Below, piece by piece: positions 7,455 to 13,603 of a stretch of DNA of 13,603 bases. A model generated the notes under the pieces. The model worked only from the letters and a program-made list of their open reading frames with translations, had not been told where the DNA came from and ran no database searches. The translations under genes and the position numbers were made by a program. Numbering within the stretch: position 1 is the stretch's first letter; every line of letters begins with the position of its first letter. This DNA is from JBPOIS01 sp052034295 (GTDB lineage Bacteria; Pseudomonadota; Gammaproteobacteria; Pseudomonadales; Moraxellaceae), in the NCBI GenBank assembly GCA_052034295.1, contig JBPOIS010000068.1, forward strand, positions 1-13,603, given 5' to 3'.

Positions 7455-8104
7455 TGTGGCTGGTCGGGGTGCTGTTGACGCTGGCCTGTCATGCGCTGGC
7501 GCGCTGGCTGGGGGGGCATTTTCCCCGCCTGCCAGTGGTGGTGGTGGCGCTGTTGGTGCTGGTGGCTGCGCTGGCGCTGATGCGCTGGCCCTATGCCGAG
7601 TACTTCCGGGTGGTGGGGCCTTTTTTCAATCACCTGCTGGGCTATGTGACCGTGGCGCTGGCGATTCCGCTGGCAGCGATGCGTTTTGATGACCTGCCCC
7701 GGCGACCACTGATCCGCCTGCTGGGCCTGGCCACGCTGACCGGGGTCGCGCTGCCGATGGCGCTGGCCTGGGGACTGCAGCTGTCACAGCCGAGTGTGCT
7801 GGCCTTTGCCACCCGCGCCGTGACCACCCCGATTGCCCTGAACATTGCCGCCATCATCGGTTCGCCGCCCGCACTGGTGTCGCTGATCGTGATCGTCTCT
7901 GGCCTGATCGGTGCCGCAGCCTCGCCATGGCTGCTGCGCAACCTCAACGATGAGCGCGCGGCAGGACTGGCGCTGGGGCTGGCGGCCCATGCGATTGGGA
8001 CGGTGGAAGCCTGGCAGCGGGGGGCAGTGGCCGGACGCTATGCGGCCTTCGGCATGGCCGTCAACGGGCTGCTCACCGCCTGCTGGGTGCCTTTGGTCCT
8101 CTGA
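7448..8104 (+). CDS. CidB/LrgB-family membrane protein
   Basis: The 218-residue multi-pass membrane protein carries the family hallmarks: LLGYVTVALAIPL near the middle, the conserved AVTTPIALNIA segment and the C-terminal AHAIGTVEA motif. LrgB-type proteins partner with LrgA and have been linked to autolysis control and to pyruvate or glycolate transport (the plant homologue is a plastid glycolate/glycerate transporter). Two in-frame starts, ATG at 7448 and 7454, both overlap the end of the LrgA-like gene, so translational coupling is expected. I used 7448. No obvious independent ribosome site is seen. The gene ends the hflX transcript unit; no terminator hairpin is visible before the next promoter-like sequence. 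Confidence 0.88.
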   Translation: MLMWLVGVLLTLACHALARWLGGHFPRLPVVVVALLVLVAALALMRWPYAEYFRVVGPFFNHLLGYVTVALAIPLAAMRFDDLPRRPLIRLLGLATLTGVALPMALAWGLQLSQPSVLAFATRAVTTPIALNIAAIIGSPPALVSLIVIVSGLIGAAASPWLLRNLNDERAAGLALGLAAHAIGTVEAWQRGAVAGRYAAFGMAVNGLLTACWVPLVL

Positions 8105-8106
8105 AT

Positions 8107-8135
8107 TTGACAACAGAAAACAACAATGCAATGGT
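8107..8135 (+). promoter_or_regulatory. Possible promoter of the DUF2147 gene
   Basis: A perfect -35 hexamer TTGACA (8107-8112) lies just after the lrgB-like stop codon. The -10 at 17 bp (AATGGT, preceded by TGC) is poor. The 82-bp gap is A/T-rich compared with its surroundings, which supports a start of transcription in this area. Confidence 0.35.
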
Positions 8136-8186
8136 TTCTTTTGTGTTGTGATGAAAACACAGAGTGTTCAAGACTGAGGAAAAGCC

Positions 8187-8741
8187 ATGTTGTTTTCCAA
8201 TCAGGCCAAAAACAAGGCTAAGAAAATGGTCACTGCATTGGCGCTGGCAGCATTGCCCATGCTGGGCTGGGCTGAAGACATCACGGGCATCTGGCGCACG
8301 GTGGACGACCGCACCGGGTTTTCCAAGGCCCTGGTGCACATCTACCGGGACAAGAACGGCACCTACACCGGCCAGATCGTCAAGATCATCCCCCGTCCCA
8401 ACTACATCCCCAAGGAATTCTGCCAGCATTGTCCCGAACCCTGGACCAACCAGCGCATTCTCGGCATGAAACCCCTGTGGGGCATGCAGGACACCAGCAC
8501 CGGCAACCTCTATGCCGGGGGGCGCATTCTGGATCCGCTCAGCGGCAACATCTACAACTCCAAGGCCAAGCTGAGTGCAGATGGGCGCCGGCTGTCGATG
8601 CGCGGCTACATTGGCCTGTCGCTGCTGGGCCGCACCCAGGTGTGGATCCGTGAATCCAACAAGGAACTGCTGGACGCCATTCCACCCGAAATGAAGGCGC
8701 AGATTGCTGCCCACGACAATATCGCCCCCAGCAAGCCCTGA
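8187..8741 (+). CDS. DUF2147 exported protein
   Basis: The 184-residue product has a signal peptide: basic KNKAKK, a hydrophobic core, and WA|ED as the likely cleavage near residue 29. It then matches the DUF2147 pattern: GIWRTVDDRTG near the mature start, GGRILDPLSGNIY in the middle, and RGYIGLSLLGRTQVW near the C-terminus. The family is widespread in Proteobacteria, predicted to be a periplasmic beta-rich lipocalin-like domain, and has no assigned reaction. A CxxC pair (C79, C82) is a possible disulfide or metal site. The ribosome site GAGGA at 8176-8180 is six nt before the ATG. It probably has its own promoter after the hflX-lrgAB unit. Confidence 0.9.
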   Translation: MLFSNQAKNKAKKMVTALALAALPMLGWAEDITGIWRTVDDRTGFSKALVHIYRDKNGTYTGQIVKIIPRPNYIPKEFCQHCPEPWTNQRILGMKPLWGMQDTSTGNLYAGGRILDPLSGNIYNSKAKLSADGRRLSMRGYIGLSLLGRTQVWIRESNKELLDAIPPEMKAQIAAHDNIAPSKP

Positions 8742-8780
8742 GCCCGTGGGCCGGGTCTGCCAGTTGAAGCTTCCTGCCTG

Positions 8781-8807
8781 ATGGCCGCCGGTGCGCTGGA
8801 ACTGTGA
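8781..8807 (+). other. Possible eight-codon upstream ORF
   Basis: ATG at 8781 opens an eight-residue frame ending at the TGA 8805-8807, which overlaps the GTG start proposed for the next gene as GTGA. This could provide coupled translation for a gene with a weak ribosome site. It may equally be chance. Confidence 0.2.
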
Positions 8808-9352
8808 TCCAGAACCCTGTCGCGCGCCGGGATCGGACGCTGTGGCACCGGTCCAGAGGCTGGCTGCTGCTGGCGGGGACACTGGTTCTGGCGCTGGGGC
8901 TCCTGTACGGACAACCCCGCTGGACCACCCGCCACCAGCTGCTGGCGTTGTTGCCGCCTGCGACCAGTCAGGCGACGCCGTCGCAACAATCCGCACAGTT
9001 GCACACCCTGGTGCAGGCTTCGCTGCGGCTGCAGCCCGCCCACGCACCACCGCCGCACTGGCACGGGCCCGGCCAGCGCACCCTGAAACACCTCTGGCCC
9101 CGGCTACAGCGCGAACAGCGCCGACAGCAGGCGCGCCTGCTGTCCCTGCAGCTGGCCCAGTACAGCCCCAGCACCTGGCAACCGGCCTATGCTGACTTTC
9201 CCCACCAGTATGCGATCACGCTGGGGCAGCCCCGGCAGCTGCGCGTGCTGTTCCAGCGCCATCACCTCCTGGGCTGGCAGGCCACACAGGTCTGCGCCTA
9301 TGCGCCACAGCCGCTGCTGGACCTGAACCGCTGCCCATCGGACAGCCGATAG
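8804..9352 (+). CDS. Hypothetical single-pass membrane protein, Gln/His-rich
   Basis: The 182-residue frame starts with GTG. It has a basic N-terminus (RRDRTLWHRSR), one transmembrane helix at about 19-36 (WLLLAGTLVLALGLLYG), then a Gln-, His- and Arg-rich region predicted to face the periplasm. The basic-then-hydrophobic order fits the positive-inside rule, which supports the strand choice over the antisense frames open in the same region. The ribosome site is weak (GGA very close to the GTG). The 3' end overlaps the apaH 3' end on the other strand by 55 bp. I do not recognise a family. Spurious ORF is the alternative explanation. Confidence 0.55.
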   Translation: MIQNPVARRDRTLWHRSRGWLLLAGTLVLALGLLYGQPRWTTRHQLLALLPPATSQATPSQQSAQLHTLVQASLRLQPAHAPPPHWHGPGQRTLKHLWPRLQREQRRQQARLLSLQLAQYSPSTWQPAYADFPHQYAITLGQPRQLRVLFQRHHLLGWQATQVCAYAPQPLLDLNRCPSDSR

Positions 9353-10140
9353 GCCATCAGGCAATTGCCCCACACACAGCCGCCATCCAGCGCAATCGCC
9401 TGCACCTGCCCGCTGACGCCCAGCAGGGCCGCCCAGTGGCCAAAAAACACCCGCTCAGGCCGTGGCGGCAGGACCGGCCATTCAAACCAGGGCCGGAATC
9501 CCGGCGGATAGGGACCTTCGAGTCCAGCCTTGTAGGCCAGCTCCAGCCGTCCACTGGCCCCGGTGAGGCGCATGCGGGTCAGGTAATTGGTGATCAGCCG
9601 CAGCCGGGGCAGTCCACTGAGTGAAGTTTCCCACTGATCCGGGCTGTTGCCATACATGTGTGCCAAAAAATCATCCAGCGCTGGCAGCGGGCCAGCCAAT
9701 ACGGCCTCCACCTCACGGGCATACCCCTGCGCCTCGGCCACCTGCCAGCAGGGCGGCAGACCGGCATGCACCAGCACACTGTGGGGGTCAGGCCGCAGCA
9801 GCAGCGGCTGACGGCGCAGCCAGTCCATCAGCACCCCGGCGTCCGGCGCGTCCAGAATCGGCTGGGTCAGGTCCTTTTTTTTGGCGGCCACCACCCCGCG
9901 CCAGGCGGCAATCAGGTTCAGGTCATGGTTGCCCAGCACCGTCCGTGCCGCGCCCCGGTCGGCCAGCGCTTTCACCAGCCGCAGGGTCGCCAGTGAATCC
10001 TCGCCCCGGGCCACCAGATCCCCGGCCAGCCACAGCCGGTCCCGCTGCGGGTCAAAGCGCAGGGCCTCCAGCAGGGCCACAAACGCCGCATGGCAGCCCT
10101 GCAGGTCCCCGACCAGATAATCCTGACCCGACCGGCTCAT
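9298..10140 (-). CDS. apaH: Symmetrical bis(5'-nucleosyl)-tetraphosphatase (Ap4A hydrolase)
   Basis: ApaH splits diadenosine tetraphosphate into two ADP and limits this stress-related nucleotide and the Np4 caps derived from it. At 280 residues it equals the usual length. The metallophosphatase motifs are GDLQGCH (11-17), GDLVARGEDS (40-49), GNHD (70-73) and FFGHWAAL near residue 235. A GGAGGG sequence precedes the ATG at 10140. The start overlaps the ksgA stop by ATGA, so the protein is made from the same transcript as ksgA and pdxA. In E. coli apaG lies between ksgA and apaH; here it is missing. The C-terminus overlaps the convergent hypothetical gene by 55 bp. Confidence 0.96.
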   Translation of the reverse strand: MSRSGQDYLVGDLQGCHAAFVALLEALRFDPQRDRLWLAGDLVARGEDSLATLRLVKALADRGAARTVLGNHDLNLIAAWRGVVAAKKKDLTQPILDAPDAGVLMDWLRRQPLLLRPDPHSVLVHAGLPPCWQVAEAQGYAREVEAVLAGPLPALDDFLAHMYGNSPDQWETSLSGLPRLRLITNYLTRMRLTGASGRLELAYKAGLEGPYPPGFRPWFEWPVLPPRPERVFFGHWAALLGVSGQVQAIALDGGCVWGNCLMAYRLSDGQRFRSSSGCGA

Positions 10141-10988
10141 GCCATCCCTCCGCCCGCAGATGACCGTGCCGCAGCGTACTGGTCGCTGAGCGCCACCAGC
10201 TCGGCCACCCCCAGCACCTCCGGGCGCGCCTGTGGGTCCACCCCGGCCCGCGCAAAGCCCCCGGCATCCATCCAGCCCTTCAGGCTGCTGCGCAGGGTCT
10301 TGCGCCGCTGGGTGAACACATGGGCCACCAGCCGGGCAAACGCGGCTTCATCACGGGCCTGTACCGGTTTCACCGCATGCGGCACCAGCCGGAACACCGC
10401 ACTGGTGACCTTGGGTGGCGGCATGAAGGCCCCCGGCGGCACCTCAAACAGGTATTCGGTTCCGGCGTGATACTGCATCATCACCGACAGGCGGCCATAG
10501 TCGCTGCTGCCCGGTGTGGCGGTGATGCGCGCCACCACCTCTTTTTGCAGCATGAAATGCAGGTCATGCACTGCTGCCCCACAGCCGATCAGGTGAAACA
10601 GCAGCGGCGTGGAAATGTTGTAGGGCAGGTTACCGACGATGCGCAGACGCTTTTCCGGGTTTTTCAGGCCCAGAAAATCCAGCCGCAGTGCATCGGCCTC
10701 GATCAGCTGCAACTCACCGGGCTGCGCGTGGATGCGTCCGGCCAGCCCCGCAGCCAGATCGCGGTCCAGCTCCACCACGGTCAGCGGCTCGCCCACCCGG
10801 CGGGTCTCGGCCAGCAACGGTGCGGTCAGCGCGCCCAGACCGGGACCGATTTCGATCACCTGATCCCCGGCACGCGGGCTCACGGCGCGGACGATCCGGT
10901 CGATCACCCGGGTGTCCTGCAAAAAATTCTGCCCAAAGCGCTTGCGGGTGTGGTGGCCTTCGGCTTTGGGATTCAGGGGCTGGATCAT
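10137..10988 (-). CDS. ksgA: 16S rRNA dimethyladenosine transferase (RsmA/KsgA)
   Basis: KsgA dimethylates two adjacent adenosines (A1518/A1519, E. coli numbering) in the 3' hairpin of 16S rRNA, a late 30S maturation step. Loss gives kasugamycin resistance. The 283-residue product has the N-terminal RKRFGQNFL motif, the SAM-binding VIEIGPGLGALT (44-55), the acidic VVELDRDL, and the catalytic NLPYNIST motif (120-127), followed by MLQKEVVARI and PPPKVTSAV, all standard. The ATG at 10988 is preceded by GGGGAGGTG, an excellent ribosome site, and overlaps the pdxA stop by ATGA. Both ends are joined to neighbours by ATGA overlaps. Confidence 0.97.
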   Translation of the reverse strand: MIQPLNPKAEGHHTRKRFGQNFLQDTRVIDRIVRAVSPRAGDQVIEIGPGLGALTAPLLAETRRVGEPLTVVELDRDLAAGLAGRIHAQPGELQLIEADALRLDFLGLKNPEKRLRIVGNLPYNISTPLLFHLIGCGAAVHDLHFMLQKEVVARITATPGSSDYGRLSVMMQYHAGTEYLFEVPPGAFMPPPKVTSAVFRLVPHAVKPVQARDEAAFARLVAHVFTQRRKTLRSSLKGWMDAGGFARAGVDPQARPEVLGVAELVALSDQYAAARSSAGGGMA

Positions 10989-11992
10989 GAGTGCACCTCC
11001 CCGTGCAGCGCGGTCCGGACGTTCTGGCGCTGCACCAGCTCCAGGGCCACTTCCAGCGCCCGCTGCAGGCTGCCGGACTGGGCATGGCCGGTGCCCGCCA
11101 GCGACAGGGCGGTGCCATGGTCCACCGAGGTGCGGATAAAGGGCAGGCCCAGCGTGATGTTGATGGCCTCACCAAAACCCTGTGACTTCAGCACCGGCAG
11201 GCCCTGATCGTGGTACATGGCCAGCACGGCATCGGCTCCGCCCAGACCCTGTGCGGTAAACAGCGTGTCGGCGGGCAGCGCATGGCCCACCGCGTGGCCT
11301 GCCGCGCGGAACTCGGCCAGCACTGGCTCAATCACCTCCAGCTCCTCACGGCCCAGATGCCCACCTTCTCCGGCATGCGGGTTGAGGCCGCAGACCTTCA
11401 GCACGGGCCGGGCCAGGCCAAATTTTTCCTGAAGATCCTGCAGTGTGATCTGCAGCACCCGGCGCAGCAGATCCGGCGTGAGCGCGTCCGGCACCGCCCG
11501 CAGCGGCAGGTGGGTGGTGGCCAGCGCCACCCGCAGCCGGGACGTGGCCAGCATCATCACCACCTGATCCACCCCGGCCGCTTCGGCAAAAAACTCCGTG
11601 TGGCCACTGAACGGCATCCCGGCGTCATTGATGACCGATTTTTGCACCGGGGCCGTGACCACCGCGGCGGCCTGTCCGGACAGGCAGGCCTGTGCCGCCT
11701 GCTGCAACTGGTCCAGCACATACGGCGCATTGGCCGGATTCAGCTCACCGGCCACCACCGGCGCACGCAGGTCCACCTGCTGCACATACAGGTGGGCAGC
11801 TCTGGCAGGCCGGGTCTGGCCCTGATAGGGCTCACAGTGGATGATCATGCCCAGCTCAGCCGCACGCTGCGCCAGCAGGCGCTGGTCGGCCAGCACCACC
11901 ACCACGGCCGGCCAGGGCTGCTGGGCCAGCATCAGCGTGATGTCCACCCCAATGCCTGCGGGTTCCCCTGTGGTCAATACAATTGGACGCAT
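10985..11992 (-). CDS. pdxA: 4-hydroxythreonine-4-phosphate dehydrogenase
   Basis: PdxA oxidises 4-phosphohydroxy-L-threonine in the DXP-dependent pyridoxal phosphate pathway, using NAD(P)+. The 335-residue product starts with the signature TTGEPAGIGVD. Metal-binding histidines appear in the usual settings: GHTEFFAE (H131), LNPHAGEGG (H206) and MYHDQGLPVLK (H261). The C-terminal SVDHGTAL motif is also present. Length and motifs are all typical. The ATG at 11992 has only a weak ribosome site (GAG three nt away). It is first gene of the pdxA-ksgA-apaH unit. A chaperone gene surA, normally upstream in E. coli, is absent; a DUF486 gene lies divergently instead. Confidence 0.97.
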   Translation of the reverse strand: MRPIVLTTGEPAGIGVDITLMLAQQPWPAVVVVLADQRLLAQRAAELGMIIHCEPYQGQTRPARAAHLYVQQVDLRAPVVAGELNPANAPYVLDQLQQAAQACLSGQAAAVVTAPVQKSVINDAGMPFSGHTEFFAEAAGVDQVVMMLATSRLRVALATTHLPLRAVPDALTPDLLRRVLQITLQDLQEKFGLARPVLKVCGLNPHAGEGGHLGREELEVIEPVLAEFRAAGHAVGHALPADTLFTAQGLGGADAVLAMYHDQGLPVLKSQGFGEAINITLGLPFIRTSVDHGTALSLAGTGHAQSGSLQRALEVALELVQRQNVRTALHGEVHS

Positions 11993-12029
11993 CTGCTCGG
12001 CCCCCGGCGTGCTGTTTCAACTGTTGCGC

Positions 12030-12038
12030 ACTATACCA
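12030..12038 (-). promoter_or_regulatory. Extended -10 candidate for pdxA-ksgA-apaH
   Basis: On the minus strand TGG-TATAGT fits an extended -10 (TGn-TATAAT with five of six matches), 38 nt before the pdxA ATG. No strong -35 box is visible, which extended -10 promoters can tolerate. Confidence 0.5.
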
Positions 12039-12080
12039 GCCCGGCCCCACCGGGTTGAGGGCGCGGCACCGCTGTTTTTG

Positions 12081-12086
12081 TAGAAT
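12081..12086 (+). promoter_or_regulatory. Candidate -10 element for the DUF486 gene
   Basis: TAGAAT lies 33 nt before the ATG at 12120. A TTGAGG at 12055-12060 could be the -35, but the 20-bp spacing is long. The element is weakly supported. Confidence 0.3.
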
Positions 12087-12119
12087 GGCCGTTTTGGCTG
12101 CCGCAACCGGACGCTGACC

Positions 12120-12464
12120 ATGCCCATTCTGGCGCAAACCCTGCTCCTGCTCACCCTGTCCAACCTGTTCATGACCTACGCGTGGTATGGCCACCTCAAA
12201 ACCCTCAGCCACCAGCCGCTGTGGGTGGCGATTCTGGCCAGCTGGTCGATTGCCCTGCTGGAATACTGCTTCCAGGTGCCGGCCAACCGCATCGGGGCCA
12301 GCGCCTACAGCGTGGCCCAGCTGAAAATCCTCCAGGAAGTCATCAGCCTGTCGGTGTTTGTGCCCTTTGCGGTGCTGTTTCTCAGGCAGCCGCTGAAACT
12401 CGACTACCTGTGGGCGGGCCTGTGCCTGCTCGGGGCGGTGTATTTCATGTTCCGCGCCAACTAG
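12120..12464 (+). CDS. DUF486 (DMT-like) small membrane protein
   Basis: The 114-residue protein with about four membrane helices carries the family landmarks: FMTYAWYGHLK (17-27), ALLEYCFQVPANRIG (45-59), a central LKILQEVISL and a C-terminal aromatic helix. The family is classed with drug/metabolite (DMT) transporters, but no substrate is known. Its size is typical for the family. It is divergent from pdxA with a 127-bp shared region, and it ends just before the rplM promoter, so it is likely monocistronic. Confidence 0.88.
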   Translation: MPILAQTLLLLTLSNLFMTYAWYGHLKTLSHQPLWVAILASWSIALLEYCFQVPANRIGASAYSVAQLKILQEVISLSVFVPFAVLFLRQPLKLDYLWAGLCLLGAVYFMFRAN

Positions 12465-12474
12465 GCCGGGTGGA

Positions 12475-12503
12475 TTGAATTGCCTGGCGCAACGCCGTAT
12501 AAT
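12475..12503 (+). promoter_or_regulatory. Strong sigma-70 promoter of rplM-rpsI
   Basis: TTGAAT (12475-12480) and a perfect TATAAT (12498-12503) are exactly 17 bp apart. Transcription should start near 12510, leaving a leader of about 68 nt before rplM. The -35 begins about ten nt after the DUF486 stop. Confidence 0.85.
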
Positions 12504-12530
12504 TCGCCCTTCACTTTTGGTGAACCCCCT

Positions 12531-12555
12531 GTTTGTGGGCTGTGTGTCCACAAAC
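12531..12555 (+). promoter_or_regulatory. Leader hairpin upstream of rplM, candidate autoregulatory site
   Basis: GTTTGTGG (12531-12538) pairs perfectly with CCACAAAC (12548-12555) around the nine-base loop GCTGTGTGT. It lies in the untranslated leader, 22 nt before the rplM ATG and close to its AAGGTG ribosome site. In E. coli the L13 protein represses its own operon through the leader, so a similar role is plausible here. There is no T-run, so it is not a terminator. Confidence 0.5.
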
Positions 12556-12577
12556 CAACGATAATAGGTAAGGTGCA

Positions 12578-13006
12578 ATGAAGACCCTCAGCGCAAAACC
12601 CGCTGAAGTGCAGCGCGACTGGTACGTCGTCGATGCCTCCGGCAAAACCCTCGGTCGTCTGGCGACCGAAATTGCTCGCCGCCTGCGTGGCAAGCACAAG
12701 ACCTCCTACACCCCGCACGTCGACACCGGTGACTACATCATCGTCATCAACGTCGAAAAAGTGGCGGTGACCGGCAACAAGGCCCAGGACAAGATGTACT
12801 ATCGCCACAGCGAATTCCCGGGCGGCCTGAAGGAAACCAATTTCACCAAGCTGATCGCCCACAAGCCGGAAGAAGTCCTGCAGCGCGCCGTCAAGGGCAT
12901 GCTGCCGAAAGGTCCTCTGGGCTATGCCATGATCAAGAAAATGAAGCTGTATGCCGGTGGCGAACACCCGCATGCTGCCCAGCAACCGCAAGTCCTGGAC
13001 ATCTAA
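12578..13006 (+). CDS. rplM: 50S ribosomal protein L13
   Basis: L13 binds domain II/VI regions of 23S rRNA and is an early 50S assembly protein. The 142 residues equal the usual length. Typical sequence: MKTLSAKPAEVQRDWYVVDA at the N-terminus, GKTLGRLATEIARRLRGKHK, DTGDYIIVINVEKVAVTGNK and the KGMLPKGPLG motif near residue 110. It has a strong promoter and a leader hairpin. It is followed by rpsI after nine nt, and the rpsI ribosome site overlaps its stop codon. This gene pair is conserved across bacteria. Confidence 0.99.
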   Translation: MKTLSAKPAEVQRDWYVVDASGKTLGRLATEIARRLRGKHKTSYTPHVDTGDYIIVINVEKVAVTGNKAQDKMYYRHSEFPGGLKETNFTKLIAHKPEEVLQRAVKGMLPKGPLGYAMIKKMKLYAGGEHPHAAQQPQVLDI

Positions 13007-13015
13007 GGAATCGCC

Positions 13016-13402
13016 ATGCAAAAGAACTACGGTACTGGCCGTCGCAAGACCGCAACTGCCCGCGTATTCCTGTCCGCAGGCACCGGCACCATCACCATCA
13101 ACAACCGCTCGCTGGACACCTATTTTGGTCGTCCGACCGCGCGCATGGTGGTCCGTCAGCCGCTGGAGCTGATCGACGCGGCCGACAAATATGACGTGAT
13201 CGTCACCGTCAAGGGTGGCGGCATCGGTGGACAGGCCGGTGCCATCCGCCACGGCATCACCCGCGCCCTGATCGCTGCAGATGAAACCCTCAAGCCGGCC
13301 CTGCGCCAGGCAGGCTTCGTCACCCGTGACGCCCGTGAAGTCGAGCGGAAGAAAATCGGTCTGCGCAAAGCCCGTAAACGTCCTCAATACAGCAAGCGTT
13401 AA
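13016..13402 (+). CDS. rpsI: 30S ribosomal protein S9
   Basis: S9 sits in the 30S head. Its C-terminal tail reaches the P-site tRNA. The 128-residue product shows the N-terminal GTGRRKTATARVFL motif, GGGIGGQAGAIRHGITRAL in the middle, and the universal C-terminal RKRPQYSKR. AAGGA at 13005-13009 overlaps the rplM stop and stands six nt before the ATG, which suggests coupled translation. It is the last gene of the operon, followed by a strong terminator. Confidence 0.99.
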   Translation: MQKNYGTGRRKTATARVFLSAGTGTITINNRSLDTYFGRPTARMVVRQPLELIDAADKYDVIVTVKGGGIGGQAGAIRHGITRALIAADETLKPALRQAGFVTRDAREVERKKIGLRKARKRPQYSKR

Positions 13403-13427
13403 TCGCCCGCTGGACCGGAACGTCCAG

Positions 13428-13456
13428 AGCCCTGCCCCTGTGCAGGGCTTTTTTTT
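13428..13456 (+). terminator. Intrinsic terminator of rplM-rpsI
   Basis: AGCCCTGC (13428-13435) pairs with GCAGGGCT (13442-13449) around the loop CCCTGT. Counting the last paired base, eight T follow in a row (13449-13456). It begins 26 nt after the rpsI stop. Confidence 0.95.
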
Positions 13457-13481
13457 AAGAAAAACAAAATCCCTAAAATAA

Positions 13482-13603
13482 CCCCAATCTGGTCTAACGC
13501 TATGCCTTCCAGGGGCTCATGCTAGGCTTGTTGGTTCTGAAGGCATACGCGGTCACCACGGCCAGCACATGGCTGATGAAGCCCTTGAAGGAGCGATGGC
13601 GGG
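13482..13603 (-). mobile_element. End of an insertion sequence, probably IS982 family, cut by window edge
   Basis: The transposase C-terminus (13500 onward) shows that an insertion element enters from the right edge. The boundary is not certain. The sequence from about 13482 (ACCCCAATCTGGTCTAACG) is my guess for the terminal inverted repeat, because it lies just outside the stop codon and starts with AC as IS982 ends often do. The other end and target duplication are outside the window. Confidence 0.5.
13500..13603 (-). CDS. Transposase C-terminal fragment, IS982-like
   Basis: On the minus strand, 34 codons lead to a TAG at 13502-13500. They read RHRSFKGFISHVLAVVTAYA and then FRTNKPSMSPWKA. 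An arginine-histidine-arginine-serine motif followed by a hydrophobic helix and a short Lys-Pro-Ser tail is typical of the end of IS982-family DDE transposases. The rest of the protein, including the DDE residues, lies outside the window, so whether the copy is intact cannot be judged. An ISNCY or IS5-group member is the alternative. Confidence 0.65.
   Translation of the reverse strand, partial: RHRSFKGFISHVLAVVTAYAFRTNKPSMSPWKA

Noticed and set aside
8073..9050. Minus-strand 325-codon frame over the DUF2147 gene
   Set aside because: It is the complement of a clear DUF2147 gene with signal peptide and ribosome site; no family pattern.

Overview
This window looks like ordinary chromosomal DNA of a GC-rich betaproteobacterium. 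The order Neisseriales (Chromobacteriaceae/Laribacter-like) is my best guess. The basis is the long Pseudomonas-type isocitrate lyase, a pdxA-ksgA-apaH cluster, rplM-rpsI and the codon usage. No rRNA, tRNA, CRISPR array or prophage is visible. I found no clear new multi-gene defence or mobile system. The less-explained parts are three small exported or membrane proteins, several inverted repeats and some unusual gene couplings.

Layout from left to right. Positions 1-938 (minus) hold a LysR-type regulator cut by the window edge. It is divergent from aceA (1088-2689, plus), the glyoxylate-shunt isocitrate lyase, which ends in a strong intrinsic terminator. A gene-poor gap of about 480 bp (2740-3218) follows, with an A/T-rich palindrome and a 7-bp-arm inverted repeat. 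Next is a small exported four-cysteine protein (3219-3623). Convergent to it is a two-gene minus-strand unit: a PlsC-type acyltransferase (5536 down to 4694) followed by a membrane-anchored metallophosphoesterase (4669 down to 3644). Divergent from the acyltransferase is hflX (5692-7065), translationally coupled to an LrgA/CidA-like and an LrgB/CidB-like membrane gene (to 8104). A DUF2147 exported protein (8187-8741) and an unrecognised single-pass membrane protein (8804-9352) follow.

The minus-strand cluster pdxA-ksgA-apaH (11992 down to 9298) makes a vitamin B6 biosynthetic dehydrogenase, the 16S rRNA dimethyladenosine methyltransferase and the Ap4A hydrolase. The three genes are joined by ATGA stop/start overlaps. 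The surA and apaG genes that flank or interrupt this cluster in E. coli are absent here. Divergent from pdxA is a DUF486 membrane protein (12120-12464). It is followed by rplM-rpsI (12578-13402), which has a near-consensus sigma-70 promoter, a leader hairpin and a textbook terminator. Just after that terminator the window ends inside an insertion sequence. Only the last 34 codons of its transposase, which look IS982-like, are visible on the minus strand.

Functional themes are acetate/fatty-acid carbon use (LysR + AceA), envelope and lipid handling (acyltransferase, metallophosphoesterase, exported proteins, Lrg/Cid pair) and translation/ribosome maintenance (HflX, KsgA, L13, S9, ApaH). Family names come from motifs read by eye. 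No database search was run.
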